From: Propionivibrio dicarboxylicus
GTDB taxonomy: Bacteria > Pseudomonadota > Gammaproteobacteria > Burkholderiales > Rhodocyclaceae
Length of the DNA: 64,000 bases
Reading direction: 5' to 3'
NCBI RefSeq assembly: GCF_900099695.1
Contig: NZ_FNCY01000008.1
Coordinates: 26,785-90,784 of the forward strand
The position numbers and the translations under genes were made by a program. Shown piece after piece: positions 1-9,041 of this stretch; position 1 is the stretch's first letter, and each line of letters opens with the position of its first letter. The notes under the pieces are model-generated. The model ran no database searches. It saw only the letters and a program-made list of their open reading frames with translations, and was not told where the DNA came from.

Positions 1-897
1 GGAGGGCAGCAAGAAATTTAGACTTGGGGGGCGGGTAAGCTCACCTTCCCACCCATCCTTCTCACCATCCCCCAATCGAACCACCAGAGGTCAGCGATAA
101 TTTGAGATTTGGGACCGGCGACTTCAACACAAACCAGATCCTCGAAAACAAGCAACACGAAGTGCTCAGAACGCACCTTTGGCGTCGTTCGACTTTACAA
201 AAACTGGCCGACAGTCAATTTCGTTCGCAAAGCTGCCAATGCGGGGGGTAGAATCGGTTTGCGAGTGGTAATATTTTATTAGCTTTTAACGCACCACCTT
301 AAATTTTTATAACTAATTGTTTTATATTGTTAATTACATAATTTATCAAACCAAAAAAGAGACCATAAAGGCCAACTTTTATCGTACCTAGTTACGTTGC
401 TTACTATCGTATGTATATTACGATATAGGGTACGATATATTGCAACGATTGTTTACACGATATAGCGCCCAACGGAGAGATTTTTTGGCCGAACATCAGC
501 TAAAAATTTCATCGCGTTTTCCCGGGAAGCTGAGGTGAATCATGACCTGCTTCCCACGGCTCGTCCGGTCGCGGACGAGCATCGAGCGGCTACCATATCG
601 CTTGACGCGATGGAGTTCGCAGCAATGTGGGTAGAGGCGAAAAATGGCCGCAGGCTCCGCGTTGACGTGGTATTCGCAAGCACCATTATGCCTAGTTCTC
701 GGAGGACGGGGAGGTTAAGAATGCCAGCCATGAGCAAATTTCAGATGTAAAAAAACCAAGCCCCGTCAGCAAAACTGCGCGGATTTGGTTAACACTACTG
801 AATAGACAAACGAACGTGCTTACGTGTTTGGATGCACATCTAAAAGCATATCTGCGCTTGCTTGGACGAAACTCTGCGGGCAAAGGGGTGATGTTCG
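1..897. other. No supported gene; AT-rich segment with motif cluster
   Basis: No reading frame here has protein-like composition, a convincing start or a recognisable family. The short frames between about 535 and 900 run on both strands over the same DNA and look like chance. The stretch at about 250-470 is clearly richer in A+T than its surroundings and carries several ATCGTA-type motifs (separate entry). The left edge may cut a larger accessory element. Confidence 0.5.
381..463. promoter_or_regulatory. ATCGTA motif cluster, left
   Basis: ATCGTA or its complement TACGAT occurs at 381-386, 406-411, 419-424 and 431-436, with shorter ACGAT copies near 445 and 457. TATCGTA (405-411) and TACGATA (419-425) form an inverted repeat with a 7-base spacer. 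The 12-mer at 381-392 is the exact reverse complement of 2552-2563, on the far side of the two genes between them. Such clustered, partly palindromic hexamers suit binding sites for a regulator or replication/transfer protein. The function is inferred. Confidence 0.4.
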
Positions 898-1704
898 TCA
901 ACGTTTGGGTATCTTAAAGGCCGCCGCCAGGGCAGCAGCGGTCGCTTCCTTGACCTGCTGCGCCTCTGCTCTTGCCTCTGCTTCTATCCTTGCCGCCGCT
1001 TCTGTGGCGGCTCTAGCTGCATCTTGGGCCTTTCGGGTAGCTTCCACCCGTGCCGCGGCCTCTGCGGCTTCACTGGCAGCTTCTTGTTCTCTCCGAGTGG
1101 CCTCTGCCTTGGCACGCTCCTGTTCGGCTCTCTTGCGAACTGCCTTAGCCTGTCTTTCAGCCTCCTCCAGCGCTCGCTTATCGGCTGTGTCCTGTCGCTG
1201 AAGTTGCCATCTTCTCCTCACCACAACGATAATCAAAACGCTAGAGACCGCGAGCACTGCTGTCGCTAAAAACCGCCATGTATCGCGCCAACGGTAGCAC
1301 CATTCGGACCACATCTCGTCTCGGTAATTTAACAACGGCCCAACGGTATCGAGCAACTCGTTGCCAATCCGCCAATAGAACGGATGGTTGGGTAGTGGCA
1401 TAGCCCTGCCACCCTTAAACTGCCGTAGTTGTTCAGTGTTGGTCACTGTTTGGCACAGCGTCGAGTCGTTGCCGACGCACGAGGCGACAGCATCGGCGAC
1501 GGCCTGTGCTCTGTCTTTGACTTTGGTGCAGTCGCTGCTCTGGCTTGACCCACACAGTTTGAGCGTCTGGGCCAGATCCTCCGCGTTGAAGCTTTTTTCC
1601 CAGTCAGAATGCGCGGTGACGTGAATAAGCTCCTGTGCCGGATCCTTCCGGTTGCAGTAGGTAAGTCCACACACAATTAGAGCCACAATTATGATTACTT
1701 GCAT
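898..1704 (-). CDS. Membrane-anchored coiled-coil protein of unknown function
   Basis: The 268-residue protein is not recognised as a named family. It has an N-terminal hydrophobic helix (about residues 2-16), a roughly 125-residue soluble part with several cysteines, and a second membrane helix near residues 145-162 followed by Arg-rich residues. After that comes a long Ala/Glu/Arg/Lys-rich segment to the C-terminus that should form a coiled coil. Two membrane passes would put the middle domain outside the cytoplasm and the coiled coil inside. It starts 3 bases after the stop of the upstream DNA-binding protein gene (1708-2514), so the two are almost certainly one operon. An envelope-anchoring role for a mobile-element protein is possible but not shown. 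Confidence 0.6.
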   Translation of the reverse strand: MQVIIIVALIVCGLTYCNRKDPAQELIHVTAHSDWEKSFNAEDLAQTLKLCGSSQSSDCTKVKDRAQAVADAVASCVGNDSTLCQTVTNTEQLRQFKGGRAMPLPNHPFYWRIGNELLDTVGPLLNYRDEMWSEWCYRWRDTWRFLATAVLAVSSVLIIVVVRRRWQLQRQDTADKRALEEAERQAKAVRKRAEQERAKAEATRREQEAASEAAEAAARVEATRKAQDAARAATEAAARIEAEARAEAQQVKEATAAALAAAFKIPKR

Positions 1705-1707
1705 GGT

Positions 1708-2514
1708 TCAGTGATCCAGCAGCACAAAGGTAACCTTGTCGTCCAACCAATTGGGGACTTTGTCACATCCGGCTTTTTCCCAATGCTGCCGGTCGTTTTT
1801 TTTAAAGATTTGCAGGTCGGCGCCTGGCTGCATGTCCCTCTTGTATCTGCTATAAATCGCAGAGGATTCGGTCACAATGGCAAAGCTCTGGTACTTTGCT
1901 GGTTGACCGGTGCTGGTTGGGGACAGGGCGCGAACGATGCCTAGAACGAATAGATAAAAGTTGTGATCCCACTTCGGGCTCAGTTCGATTTCGACGCCCA
2001 TTTTCTTCCCGTCGGGTAGCAGCCAGATTACGTCGGGGCGTTTTTCGCCGGCCTTGTCGCCCTCCTCATCGATCATTCGTTCTGTCTCGTAGCCGATGAT
2101 CGTGTCGGCGACCAGCGCATTGATGGTGGCCCGCTGTGCCAGGAGGTAATGATGGATTTGCTGCTGTTTGACCTTTGACGAATCAGCTTCCGGGTACCGA
2201 AGCAGCTTCTCGGCCCGACGCTCGGCATCTTGTTGTCCGATCTGACTGAGCGTGTAGATACAACGGGGTAGGCGGCTCTCGGTCTTTTTCTCAACGAGCC
2301 AGCCCTTTTCGGAAAGGCCCTTGGCGTAGCCCTTGGCCTGTTGTCCTGCGACTTCGCGAAGAATTTCCGCCGATGAATAGCCCCAGCGGTACACCCACTC
2401 AAGCACTTTCCGGCGCTTTTTCTCGCCCCTGGCGCGCGGACTTTCGCCGCCTAGATAGTCGGCGGCTGTTGGGGTTCTCTTTACGTTTCTAGTTTCGTTA
2501 TTTTGCATCGTCAC
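1708..2514 (-). CDS. Replication-relaxation (MobC-like) family protein
   Basis: The N-terminal half of this 268-residue protein reads as a winged-helix DNA-binding domain: a basic stretch (ARGEKKRRKVLEWVYRWGYS), helices, then a wing ending in IYTLSQIGQ. The C-terminal half has a restriction-endonuclease-like core, RPDVIWLLPDGKK followed by EIELSPK. That pattern is seen in the Replic_Relax family associated with plasmids and integrative elements. If the PD...ExE residues are catalytic the protein could nick or cut DNA; in many relatives the fold only binds DNA. It is the first gene of a two-gene operon. ATCGTA-type motifs at 2533-2563 lie immediately upstream, which suggests autoregulation or an origin-like role. 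Confidence 0.55.
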   Translation of the reverse strand: MTMQNNETRNVKRTPTAADYLGGESPRARGEKKRRKVLEWVYRWGYSSAEILREVAGQQAKGYAKGLSEKGWLVEKKTESRLPRCIYTLSQIGQQDAERRAEKLLRYPEADSSKVKQQQIHHYLLAQRATINALVADTIIGYETERMIDEEGDKAGEKRPDVIWLLPDGKKMGVEIELSPKWDHNFYLFVLGIVRALSPTSTGQPAKYQSFAIVTESSAIYSRYKRDMQPGADLQIFKKNDRQHWEKAGCDKVPNWLDDKVTFVLLDH

Positions 2515-2532
2515 ATATCATCAGTTTATAGG

Positions 2533-2563
2533 TATGATAGTATATGACGATACTAGGTACGAT
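2533..2563. promoter_or_regulatory. ATCGTA motif cluster upstream of replication-relaxation gene
   Basis: This contains TATGAT (2533-2538), ACGAT (2547-2551) and ACTAGGTACGAT (2552-2563). The last is the exact reverse complement of 381-392. It sits 19-50 bases upstream of the minus-strand start at 2514, where a promoter or operator would be expected. Recurrence of the same motif on both sides of the two-gene module is seen directly; binding by the encoded winged-helix protein is inference. Confidence 0.4.
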
Positions 2564-2665
2564 GCAAACCGACTTAACAAGTCTCTTGTTTGCGTTGTAT
2601 CGACACCGATAGGAGGTTCCACGCGCAAAGCACGATTTTTGCGATCGGAATCCCACCAAGCACCA

Positions 2666-4018
2666 TCAGGTGGCCGCTTTTTTTTCGGTAAGCTTAGGCA
2701 GCATGCGCATCATCCCCTCTGTGATGCTGGTATACACGTCCGCGGGGAAACCAGCTGGGAGCCTTGCACCAACAGCATCAATTGCCCCCGGAACTGCTTG
2801 CGCAAGGTGAGCCAGGGTCGCCTCGATGCGGTCGCCGTACCCACACCGTCGAGCTGTTCCTACAAAGTGCCGATACTCGATTTCTCTAAATTTGTAATGG
2901 GTCGACTTCCCTTTCCATGCCATGGCCAATTCAGCTTTTTGGAACGCCAACTGCCTTGCGCCCGAGCCAATGATTGGCCATGCGGATAGTACGTCGTATA
3001 TCGGGGTGAGCTGATAGTCACCGCCAGCGCGCAGGAAGATACTGAAGTTCTTCGCGTGGCCATCGGTAGCGGCCATCAGGGTGAAAACGATTTGCGCGCG
3101 GAAGAACGTAGTCAGGTCGTCAGCAGGGGTAAGGGAATTCTGGAGTATCTGGGCAATCTCCAACATACCCGGTCCTCCGTCCTTTTGGTACTTCATCTCA
3201 CTGTGCCGGCCAAATACTTGGCAAAAATCCTCTTGAGGCAGCCGCAACCAATAGCCTTCATCGGCGAGCCGTCGGTCAAATCGCTCAACCACAAGAGCCT
3301 TTTGGTTCCCGAAAACACCAATTTCGCTGGCGGCGACAGGAATATCCAACTCGTCAAGTAGTTGCATACACAACCATTCGTTTTCAACCGATGTGCGCAA
3401 GTCCGCACCCATATTGCCAACTAAGCCAAGCGGCAATTTGAAAATGTGCGTGGTCGGGGTCGTCCCATGTGGAAGGCACCATTGGCCGTTGTGACGCAGG
3501 AATGCTGTCTTTTCCTGCGCGCCTGCAATCGAAATCCGGAACTCGTCATCCGCGTCGGCAATGCGGGCAAACGTGGCCGCCGGTGTAACCGTGCCGATGA
3601 GATGGCCTTCGACCTGCTCATCGGTTAGCGGGGTCGCATGTATCTCGGTAATCCCGGTCGGTACTTCTCCTACCGGCAGCAACTGCAAAGCCCCAACGCA
3701 ATCACGCCCAATGGCTGTCAGCAGGTCGAACGCGCCCTGCGTGTTGGTATTAAAGCGTGACTGCAGCCGCTGTCGAATTGCGCCATTGTCCGGTAGCAAG
3801 TTGTCAAAGTAATGCTCTACAGCCGCACCACGCAATGGAGTATTTTCGAGCGGGAGCGGGAGAGACAAAGACAACGGCCGGCGAACTTCAACGTTGCCCA
3901 ACCAGGACTGGTCGTAGCAAAATTCCGGCGCAGCGCCTCGCGGTAGGCGCCACTCGCCAACCAGGGCACCATTCATCCATGCAGCAAGCGCGCGCGATTT
4001 CGACGGCCGCCCTACCAT
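2666..4018 (-). CDS. hipA: HipA-type serine/threonine kinase toxin
   Basis: This 450-residue protein matches the HipA family in length and order. An N-terminal HipA N1-like domain (about 1-115) is followed by a kinase-like C-terminal domain. Visible motifs are the loop SIAGAQEKTAF at about 163-173, the catalytic region ATDGHAKNFSIF with D319 as likely catalytic aspartate, and PIYDVL with D342 as the metal-binding aspartate. HipA toxins phosphorylate translation factors such as glutamyl-tRNA synthetase and cause growth arrest; the target here is unknown. The start overlaps the 3' end of the HipB-like antitoxin gene by 7 bases, giving translational coupling. All key residues look intact, so the toxin is probably functional. 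Confidence 0.88.
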   Translation of the reverse strand: MVGRPSKSRALAAWMNGALVGEWRLPRGAAPEFCYDQSWLGNVEVRRPLSLSLPLPLENTPLRGAAVEHYFDNLLPDNGAIRQRLQSRFNTNTQGAFDLLTAIGRDCVGALQLLPVGEVPTGITEIHATPLTDEQVEGHLIGTVTPAATFARIADADDEFRISIAGAQEKTAFLRHNGQWCLPHGTTPTTHIFKLPLGLVGNMGADLRTSVENEWLCMQLLDELDIPVAASEIGVFGNQKALVVERFDRRLADEGYWLRLPQEDFCQVFGRHSEMKYQKDGGPGMLEIAQILQNSLTPADDLTTFFRAQIVFTLMAATDGHAKNFSIFLRAGGDYQLTPIYDVLSAWPIIGSGARQLAFQKAELAMAWKGKSTHYKFREIEYRHFVGTARRCGYGDRIEATLAHLAQAVPGAIDAVGARLPAGFPADVYTSITEGMMRMLPKLTEKKAAT

Positions 4019-4275
4019 TTCGCCCTCCTAGGACCCATTGCCGCAGGCGCTTGCGGTTGCTCATCTTTAATCCCGATGTGCAGCTCCAGTCCGAGGCTTG
4101 CGGTAAGCAGCAACAGGCGGTCAAACGCTAACAGCGCGGGGTCAGCCTCGACCTGGGAGTATCGAGACTGGCTTAGGCCAAGCTTAAGGGCCACCTCGGC
4201 CTGCGACAGCCTTAGTTTTTTGCGCCTGGCCACGATAGCCTGCTGCAACTGCGATGCACTGATGAGTTTTTGCAT
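4012..4275 (-). CDS. hipB: HipB-type HTH antitoxin
   Basis: This small XRE-family helix-turn-helix protein carries RKKLRLSQAEVALKLGLSQS and RYSQVEAD, the classic HTH. It should bind HipA and repress the operon. The frame is open to a TTG at 4296, but the ATG at 4275 gives the usual family start (MQKLISASQ...) and an 87-residue product. The TATTGG motif at 4283-4288 would fall inside the longer version. It overlaps hipA by 7 bases and lies directly below a cluster of CCAATA/TATTGG half-sites. Confidence 0.85.
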   Translation of the reverse strand: MQKLISASQLQQAIVARRKKLRLSQAEVALKLGLSQSRYSQVEADPALLAFDRLLLLTASLGLELHIGIKDEQPQAPAAMGPRRAKW

Positions 4276-4278
4276 GGC

Positions 4279-4380
4279 ATTTATTGGGTATTTCAATAAT
4301 CACATAATATTTGCTTTCCCAATAAAACGCAAGTATTGGCAATACAAATAATTCTAATATATTGATTTTTCCAATATTTT
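4279..4380. promoter_or_regulatory. hipBA promoter with CCAATA/TATTGG operator half-sites
   Basis: Half-sites visible are TATTGG at 4283-4288, CCAATA at 4319-4324, TATTGGCAATA at 4334-4344 (with partial dyad symmetry) and CCAATA at 4371-4376. The DNA is very A+T-rich. Two or more spaced half-site pairs upstream of hipB are the normal arrangement for HipB-type autorepression. Binding is inferred from position and repetition. Confidence 0.5.
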
Positions 4381-4461
4381 GTTGTTGATACGAAGCGGTT
4401 TTGTTGCGTAAATCGAAATTGAGTTGTACTTCACCTTTCCCCAGACGGATTTATGCCAGGG

Positions 4462-4550
4462 CTACCGTGACGGGTGTTCCGAGATGGGTATCGTCACGAC
4501 TACATTGTCTCCTTTCGCGGCAGACTCCATGGCCGTACTCGATGCTGCGA
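4462..4550 (-). pseudogene. Possible 3' remnant of a gene cut by the IS21 element
   Basis: Reading on the minus strand from the IS end, an open frame gives AASSTAMESAAKGDNVVV and then TIPISEHPSR before a TAG at 4462-4464. The composition is protein-like but no family is recognised. It stops exactly at the left inverted repeat of the IS, as expected for the tail of a gene lost through insertion or an IS-mediated deletion. With fewer than 30 codons, chance cannot be excluded. Confidence 0.25.
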
Positions 4551-4622
4551 TGTTGAATTGCGTCGAAATCTGACCCGGGATTTGCACTGAAATATGACCC
4601 ACCCGATGAGTCGCAGTATGGC

Positions 4623-5399
4623 TCAAGTTACAGATGAATTTCTAGTTTTCACCTCCTTGTTAGCTTTGGTCGAACTGTTCTTGAAACGGTAACTTTCGTT
4701 GCCGGTTTCGACGATATGACAGTGATGGGTTAATCGGTCGAGTAGTGCTGTTGTCATTTTTGGATCCCCAAAGATACTGGCCCACTCCGAGAAACTCAAG
4801 TTGGTCGTGATGATTAAACTGGTCTTCTCATAGAGCTTGCTCATGAGGTGAAACAGCAAGGCACCACCGTTCTGACTGAACGGCAAATAGCCCAGTTCAT
4901 CAAGGATCACCAGGTCAGTATGTACTAGACGATTGGCAATCTGCCCTTGCTTGCCAGCCTGTTTTTCTTGTTCCAGCGCATTCACCAAATCGACCGTTGA
5001 GAAGAAACGGACACGCTGATGCGCATGCATGATGGCTTGTACGCTGATGGCGGTAGCCAGATGAGTTTTGCCAGTACCAGGCCCACCGATGAGCACGACA
5101 TTGTGAGCTGAATCCATGAAGTCTCCACGATGGAGATGTCTGACTAAGGCTTCGTTAGCAACGCTTTGCGTGAAGTCAAAGCCGGACAGATCGCGGTAAG
5201 CCGGGAAGCGGGCGATCTTCATTTGATAATTTACGGAACGGACTTCCCGCTCTGCCAATTCGGCCTTAAGCAGGCTGTCCAGAATCGACTGCGCATTGAG
5301 ATAGGCAGGCGAGTTCTGAGCCGCCAATTCATCAATGGCTTGTGCCATTCCGAAGAGTTTGAGGGATTTCAGGGCTGAGACCATCGCATCAGGCAGCAT
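4623..5399 (-). CDS. istB: IS21-family helper ATPase IstB
   Basis: This 258-residue AAA+ protein has Walker [10 protein letters not shown] (about residues 104-112), Walker [13 protein letters not shown] and the IstB segments [18 protein letters not shown] and [12 protein letters not shown]. IstB forms an ATP-dependent oligomer on target DNA and stimulates the IstA transposase. Its start overlaps the end of istA by 11 bases, the usual coupling in this family. Length and motifs are complete, so it should be functional. Confidence 0.93.
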   Translation of the reverse strand: MLPDAMVSALKSLKLFGMAQAIDELAAQNSPAYLNAQSILDSLLKAELAEREVRSVNYQMKIARFPAYRDLSGFDFTQSVANEALVRHLHRGDFMDSAHNVVLIGGPGTGKTHLATAISVQAIMHAHQRVRFFSTVDLVNALEQEKQAGKQGQIANRLVHTDLVILDELGYLPFSQNGGALLFHLMSKLYEKTSLIITTNLSFSEWASIFGDPKMTTALLDRLTHHCHIVETGNESYRFKNSSTKANKEVKTRNSSVT

Positions 5400-6909
5400 T
5401 TCGGGCCTCCCGCAGGCTGTCGTAACGTGTCACGTTGGCTAAGGGTTCTATCTTCAACAGCAATGCCTGAGGTGCATCGATTGGTGCTGGCGGTGGCAAT
5501 TCCACCAGTCGCCCGAGCAAATTGAGGACATGCTGCTTTGAGGGAACCCCTGCATCGAGTGCCATCTCGACAGCTGTCAGCACTGCTTGCTCATCGTGAT
5601 GCAGAACCAGGGCAAGGATCTCAACCATTTCCCGGTCACCGCCGGGTCGTTTCATGAGCGACGATTGGAGGCGCTTGAAGCCATCAGGGAATTCGGCAAA
5701 GGGAGCTCCATTTCTCAACGCGCCGGGTTTGCGCTGCAATACCGAGAGATAGTGCCGCCAATCGTAGATGGTCTGGCTGCAGTCATGACGGCGATCAATG
5801 ATCCGTACGTGCTCCGCGATCACATTGCCTTCGGCAGCCACGACAAGATGGTCAGCATAGACACGCAAACTGACGGGCCGATTGGCAAACGAAGCGGGAA
5901 CGCTATAGCGGTTGCGCTCGAAGTTAATCAGGCATGTCGGTGAGACGCGCTTGGTGTGCTCAACGAAACCATCAAAGGGCGCTGGCATAGCCATCAACTG
6001 GGCTCGTTCATCAGCCCACGCCTCGGCAATCGTGCCTGGCAACTCAGGATGACGCAGTTCTTGCCAGAGCGCCAGACAACGCTGTTCTAACCAGGCATTG
6101 AGTGCCTCAAGATTCTCGAAGGACGGCGCACCTTGCCAGATGCGATGTCGGGAGTCCTGAACATTCTTCTCAATTTGCCCCTTCTCCCAACCAGAGGCCG
6201 GATTGCAGAACTCGGCTTCGAACAGGAAGTGGCTGACCATGGCCTTGAATCGGGTGTTGATATCCCTGGCTTTGCCTCTCCTGATCCGATCAACGGCGGT
6301 CTTCATGTTGTCGTAGATCCCGCGCCGAGGAACACCTCCCACCATACGAAAGGCATGGTTGTGAGCATCGAACAGCATTTCGTGCGTCTGTAGCGGATAG
6401 GCCTTCAGAACAAAGGCCCGACTGTACGAGAGTTTGAGCTGGGCAACCTGAAGTTTGGTCTTCACGCCGGCAATCACTGCCCAATCTTCGCTCCAGTCGA
6501 ACTGGAAGGCTTCGCCGGGGGCAAAGGTCAGTGGAATGAAGGTGCCACGTCCGGTCGTCCCTGCAGCCTCCCGCTGCGCTTGCCGCCAATTTCTGGCAAA
6601 AGCAGCCACACGGTCATAGGAGCCTTCGTAACCCAGTGAAGCCAGGTCAGCATAAATCTGTCGGAGGTTTCGCCGCTGCTTACGGTTCTTCTTTGCTTCT
6701 GTCTTGAGCCAAGCAGCCAGCTTCGGCGCAAACAGATCAAGTTTGCTCGGACTATGCCGGTCCGGATATTTCGGTTCGACAATCCCTGTGCTCAGATACT
6801 TGCGGATTGTGTTCCGGGACAAGCCCGTTCGCCTGGCAATTTCCCGAATGGCCATGCCATCCCTCAGGTGCCAGCGCCTGATTACGCTTAATAACGCCAC
6901 GTCGATCAC
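5389..6909 (-). CDS. istA: IS21-family transposase IstA
   Basis: The N-terminus of this 506-residue protein has an HTH ([18 protein letters not shown]). An RNase-H-like integrase core follows with candidate DDE residues in [17 protein letters not shown] and [11 protein letters not shown], then a C-terminal domain with RYSVPASF. It catalyses IS21-type transposition with IstB. The frame is uninterrupted. The start lies about 100 bases inside the right inverted repeat, the usual layout. Confidence 0.93.
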   Translation of the reverse strand: MIDVALLSVIRRWHLRDGMAIREIARRTGLSRNTIRKYLSTGIVEPKYPDRHSPSKLDLFAPKLAAWLKTEAKKNRKQRRNLRQIYADLASLGYEGSYDRVAAFARNWRQAQREAAGTTGRGTFIPLTFAPGEAFQFDWSEDWAVIAGVKTKLQVAQLKLSYSRAFVLKAYPLQTHEMLFDAHNHAFRMVGGVPRRGIYDNMKTAVDRIRRGKARDINTRFKAMVSHFLFEAEFCNPASGWEKGQIEKNVQDSRHRIWQGAPSFENLEALNAWLEQRCLALWQELRHPELPGTIAEAWADERAQLMAMPAPFDGFVEHTKRVSPTCLINFERNRYSVPASFANRPVSLRVYADHLVVAAEGNVIAEHVRIIDRRHDCSQTIYDWRHYLSVLQRKPGALRNGAPFAEFPDGFKRLQSSLMKRPGGDREMVEILALVLHHDEQAVLTAVEMALDAGVPSKQHVLNLLGRLVELPPPAPIDAPQALLLKIEPLANVTRYDSLREARNAA

Positions 6910-7015
6910 TCCTAATCCCCCACTCGTTCCCGAGTAGGTCAGTGTCTATACGTGGGTCAAAATTCGATGCAAATCTCTGCGACTAATGGGTCAGTTTTGC
7001 GTGCAAATCAACAAT

Positions 7016-8092
7016 TTAAGGAAAGACCGCCTTTAAGCCATTTAGCGGCAAAAGTTCATTTAATACGTAGTTACGATGAACTTCGGCGGCTCGAATAAAT
7101 GTAAACAGAGGACTGGAGTGGACTTCGGTGCTGCTCAACGTATGCATGTGATCTATTTCCGAGTCGTAGCCTACTGGGTCATATGTCGGAATAGCAGCCT
7201 TGCCTGGGTTGGCAAATACAAGGCCTTCCCGTGCAGCCGTCTGCCAGGCGTCAATTCTTTCTTCCATAGTCCCTTCACAAGAGAGAATTTCGCGAACGGC
7301 CTCCTTGATTGCCGAAAACACAATCGGATCTCCATTAGAAAACTCTGGCCTGCGCTTACCAAACTCAAGAAACATCGTATGCAATTTTTCGCAAGCAGCA
7401 AGGAACGTGTCTTGGTTATTGCGAAGATCTGAATCTCGCCCATCGCTATAGCGGAAGCGCCAAGTCAAATAAGGTCGATCGGGAAATGTTGCAGCACCGC
7501 CGTGCCCAAGTTTTGTGAGTAATTCCGCACCTTGTCCTTTGCATGCATCCCAGAAATCGGAAGCCTTTTCCCATACGTAATTCCGGAGACTGGATGATTT
7601 GATGCTCAAATCGAAAGATCTACCATCCACTTCATTCATTACGTTCGATATCCCGGAAAAACCAAAATGTGCAAACGTATCGGCATAGACATGTGCGGTA
7701 ATGCCGATAAGAACCAGTCCAAAGTCTTCGTTCGACAGATCCAGATGATGTGCCACCATCGTTTGTGCGACCTTACTGTCCTTCCTGCAGATCATTCTCT
7801 CGGCGATCGTTGTTCCTTCACAACCGGGCAAGAAATGAAAAGGAGACCAAACATGCCGCTGATCTTCGTGGTCAACATTTTGAGCTGTATCCTTTACGGT
7901 TTCGACAGTGAGCGTAATCCCATGCGCAGTGGCACGGCAACCAACATAAGCGTTGTCCGCTAATTCCTTTGAAACACCTTTGAAATCGTCCACATATTGA
8001 GCTGCCGTGGCAATAATCATTGCAGCCTCTGGTTTTATTCCCGCTGCACGAGCCAATGCGTAGGTTCCGTAATAATGCATATCTGTCTGCAT
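7016..8092 (-). CDS. DUF6765-like protein
   Basis: The opening MQTDMHYYGTYALARAAG followed by AAQYVDDF matches my recollection of the DUF6765 family; the function is unknown. The protein is rich in His and Asp (DHEDQRHVW, GITAHVYADTFAHFGFSG), reminiscent of zinc-dependent phospholipase C-type all-helical enzymes. I chose the ATG at 8092 because GGAGG lies 6 bases before it; the frame continues 13 codons further up without a ribosome site. It follows the ubiquitin-like operon in the same orientation after a 133-base gap and could be its last member. Its stop codon is only 2 bases from the IS21 right end, so a truncated C-terminus is possible. Confidence 0.6.
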   Translation of the reverse strand: MQTDMHYYGTYALARAAGIKPEAAMIIATAAQYVDDFKGVSKELADNAYVGCRATAHGITLTVETVKDTAQNVDHEDQRHVWSPFHFLPGCEGTTIAERMICRKDSKVAQTMVAHHLDLSNEDFGLVLIGITAHVYADTFAHFGFSGISNVMNEVDGRSFDLSIKSSSLRNYVWEKASDFWDACKGQGAELLTKLGHGGAATFPDRPYLTWRFRYSDGRDSDLRNNQDTFLAACEKLHTMFLEFGKRRPEFSNGDPIVFSAIKEAVREILSCEGTMEERIDAWQTAAREGLVFANPGKAAIPTYDPVGYDSEIDHMHTLSSTEVHSSPLFTFIRAAEVHRNYVLNELLPLNGLKAVFP

Positions 8093-8225
8093 GGTTAACC
8101 TCCAAGAGTTGAGATTGATTGCTGCTAACAATCATCGATGGGGAAGCATTTACCAATTCAAATCACACAGCACATCGAGCACTTGACTTTGCCATTTTTC
8201 AATGGTGACGAAGTCATAATTATAG

Positions 8226-9017
8226 TCACGCAACAGGGGGCTCCTTTGAACTTTTACTGCGCTTTGTCGGAAGTGACTGCAGTGATTCGAATAGTCGCTC
8301 AGCATATACATAACCCATAAGCTTTACGGATCTATCATTAAAATAGATCCATGACAGAAGAAGTGTGGTGGCAACCGCTAAGGTCATCCCGCCGGCCAAA
8401 TCGGGGGTTGCCAACTTCGTCATGTCAACAGCCAGTGGATTGAGTTGCAATGCACCACTCAGCACCAAACCAACAAGGAAACTAATGAAGCAGGACAGAA
8501 CACCGATTGGTCTTACGGCAAGCATATTTCGATGGAATCCGTAAGCAATGTTTTCCTTCAGCAAGAGAGCATGATTTTTTCCCCGGGTCATTTCTCTCAA
8601 CAGGCGAGTAGCGCCGATGTACGCGTCATCTGCCGCGACCGGATTTGCCAGTTCCTCTTCTGCCGTTGGCAATATGATGCCCAACTTAAGGCGAATATCT
8701 TTGTGGTATCTTGATTTGCTGAGGCTATCCAAAAAGCTGTCGCGGTGACGCAGTATCAGCGTCGTCGGCATTCCGCCCCAACGCTCTACAAGTTTTTCTT
8801 CAAGGCGCTTACCCATACCACGCGCGATACTGGCCAATGCATGGACAGCTCCGCAACTGACAACAAGACCAAGCAATGTCGTCATGACCGGATTTTTAGG
8901 CCCGAAAATCCATAGCAAAGGTACTAACAGCGGAAGCACCACCAATAATCCCGGGAAAACCCGAGCCTTCCGTTCGTATGGATCTTTAAATTGATTTAGG
9001 AATGTAGAGATATTCAT
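8226..9017 (-). CDS. Four-helix integral membrane protein, candidate effector
   Basis: No family is recognised in this 263-residue protein. Two adjacent membrane helices lie at about residues 20-38 and 42-62. A charged cytoplasmic domain of about 110 residues follows, then two more helices at about 165-190 and 208-228 and a basic tail ending in KRSKSSKEPPVA. It lies 24 bases downstream of the E2-E1-JAB gene on the same strand, so it is probably co-transcribed. In bacterial defence operons a small multi-helix membrane protein next to a signalling or modification enzyme is often the membrane-damaging effector. That role is inference here. Confidence 0.6.
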   Translation of the reverse strand: MNISTFLNQFKDPYERKARVFPGLLVVLPLLVPLLWIFGPKNPVMTTLLGLVVSCGAVHALASIARGMGKRLEEKLVERWGGMPTTLILRHRDSFLDSLSKSRYHKDIRLKLGIILPTAEEELANPVAADDAYIGATRLLREMTRGKNHALLLKENIAYGFHRNMLAVRPIGVLSCFISFLVGLVLSGALQLNPLAVDMTKLATPDLAGGMTLAVATTLLLSWIYFNDRSVKLMGYVYAERLFESLQSLPTKRSKSSKEPPVA

Positions 9018-9041
9018 ACAATCACAGTCATGTAATGGCAG

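Larger units (their letters stand above)
4551..7013 (-). mobile_element. IS21-family insertion sequence (complete)
   Basis: Both ends carry related inverted repeats that start TGTTGA. The left end is TGTTGAATTGCG... (4551-4576). The right end, read inward on the minus strand from 7013, is TGTTGATTTGCAC...; the two agree at about 20 of 26 positions and both end in CTGACCC. A further TGACCCAC copy lies inside each end. Between them are istA and istB in the standard overlapping order. The flanks give no 4-8 bp target duplication (GCGA on the left, ATTT on the right), so a deletion or recombination probably followed insertion. Confidence 0.88.
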
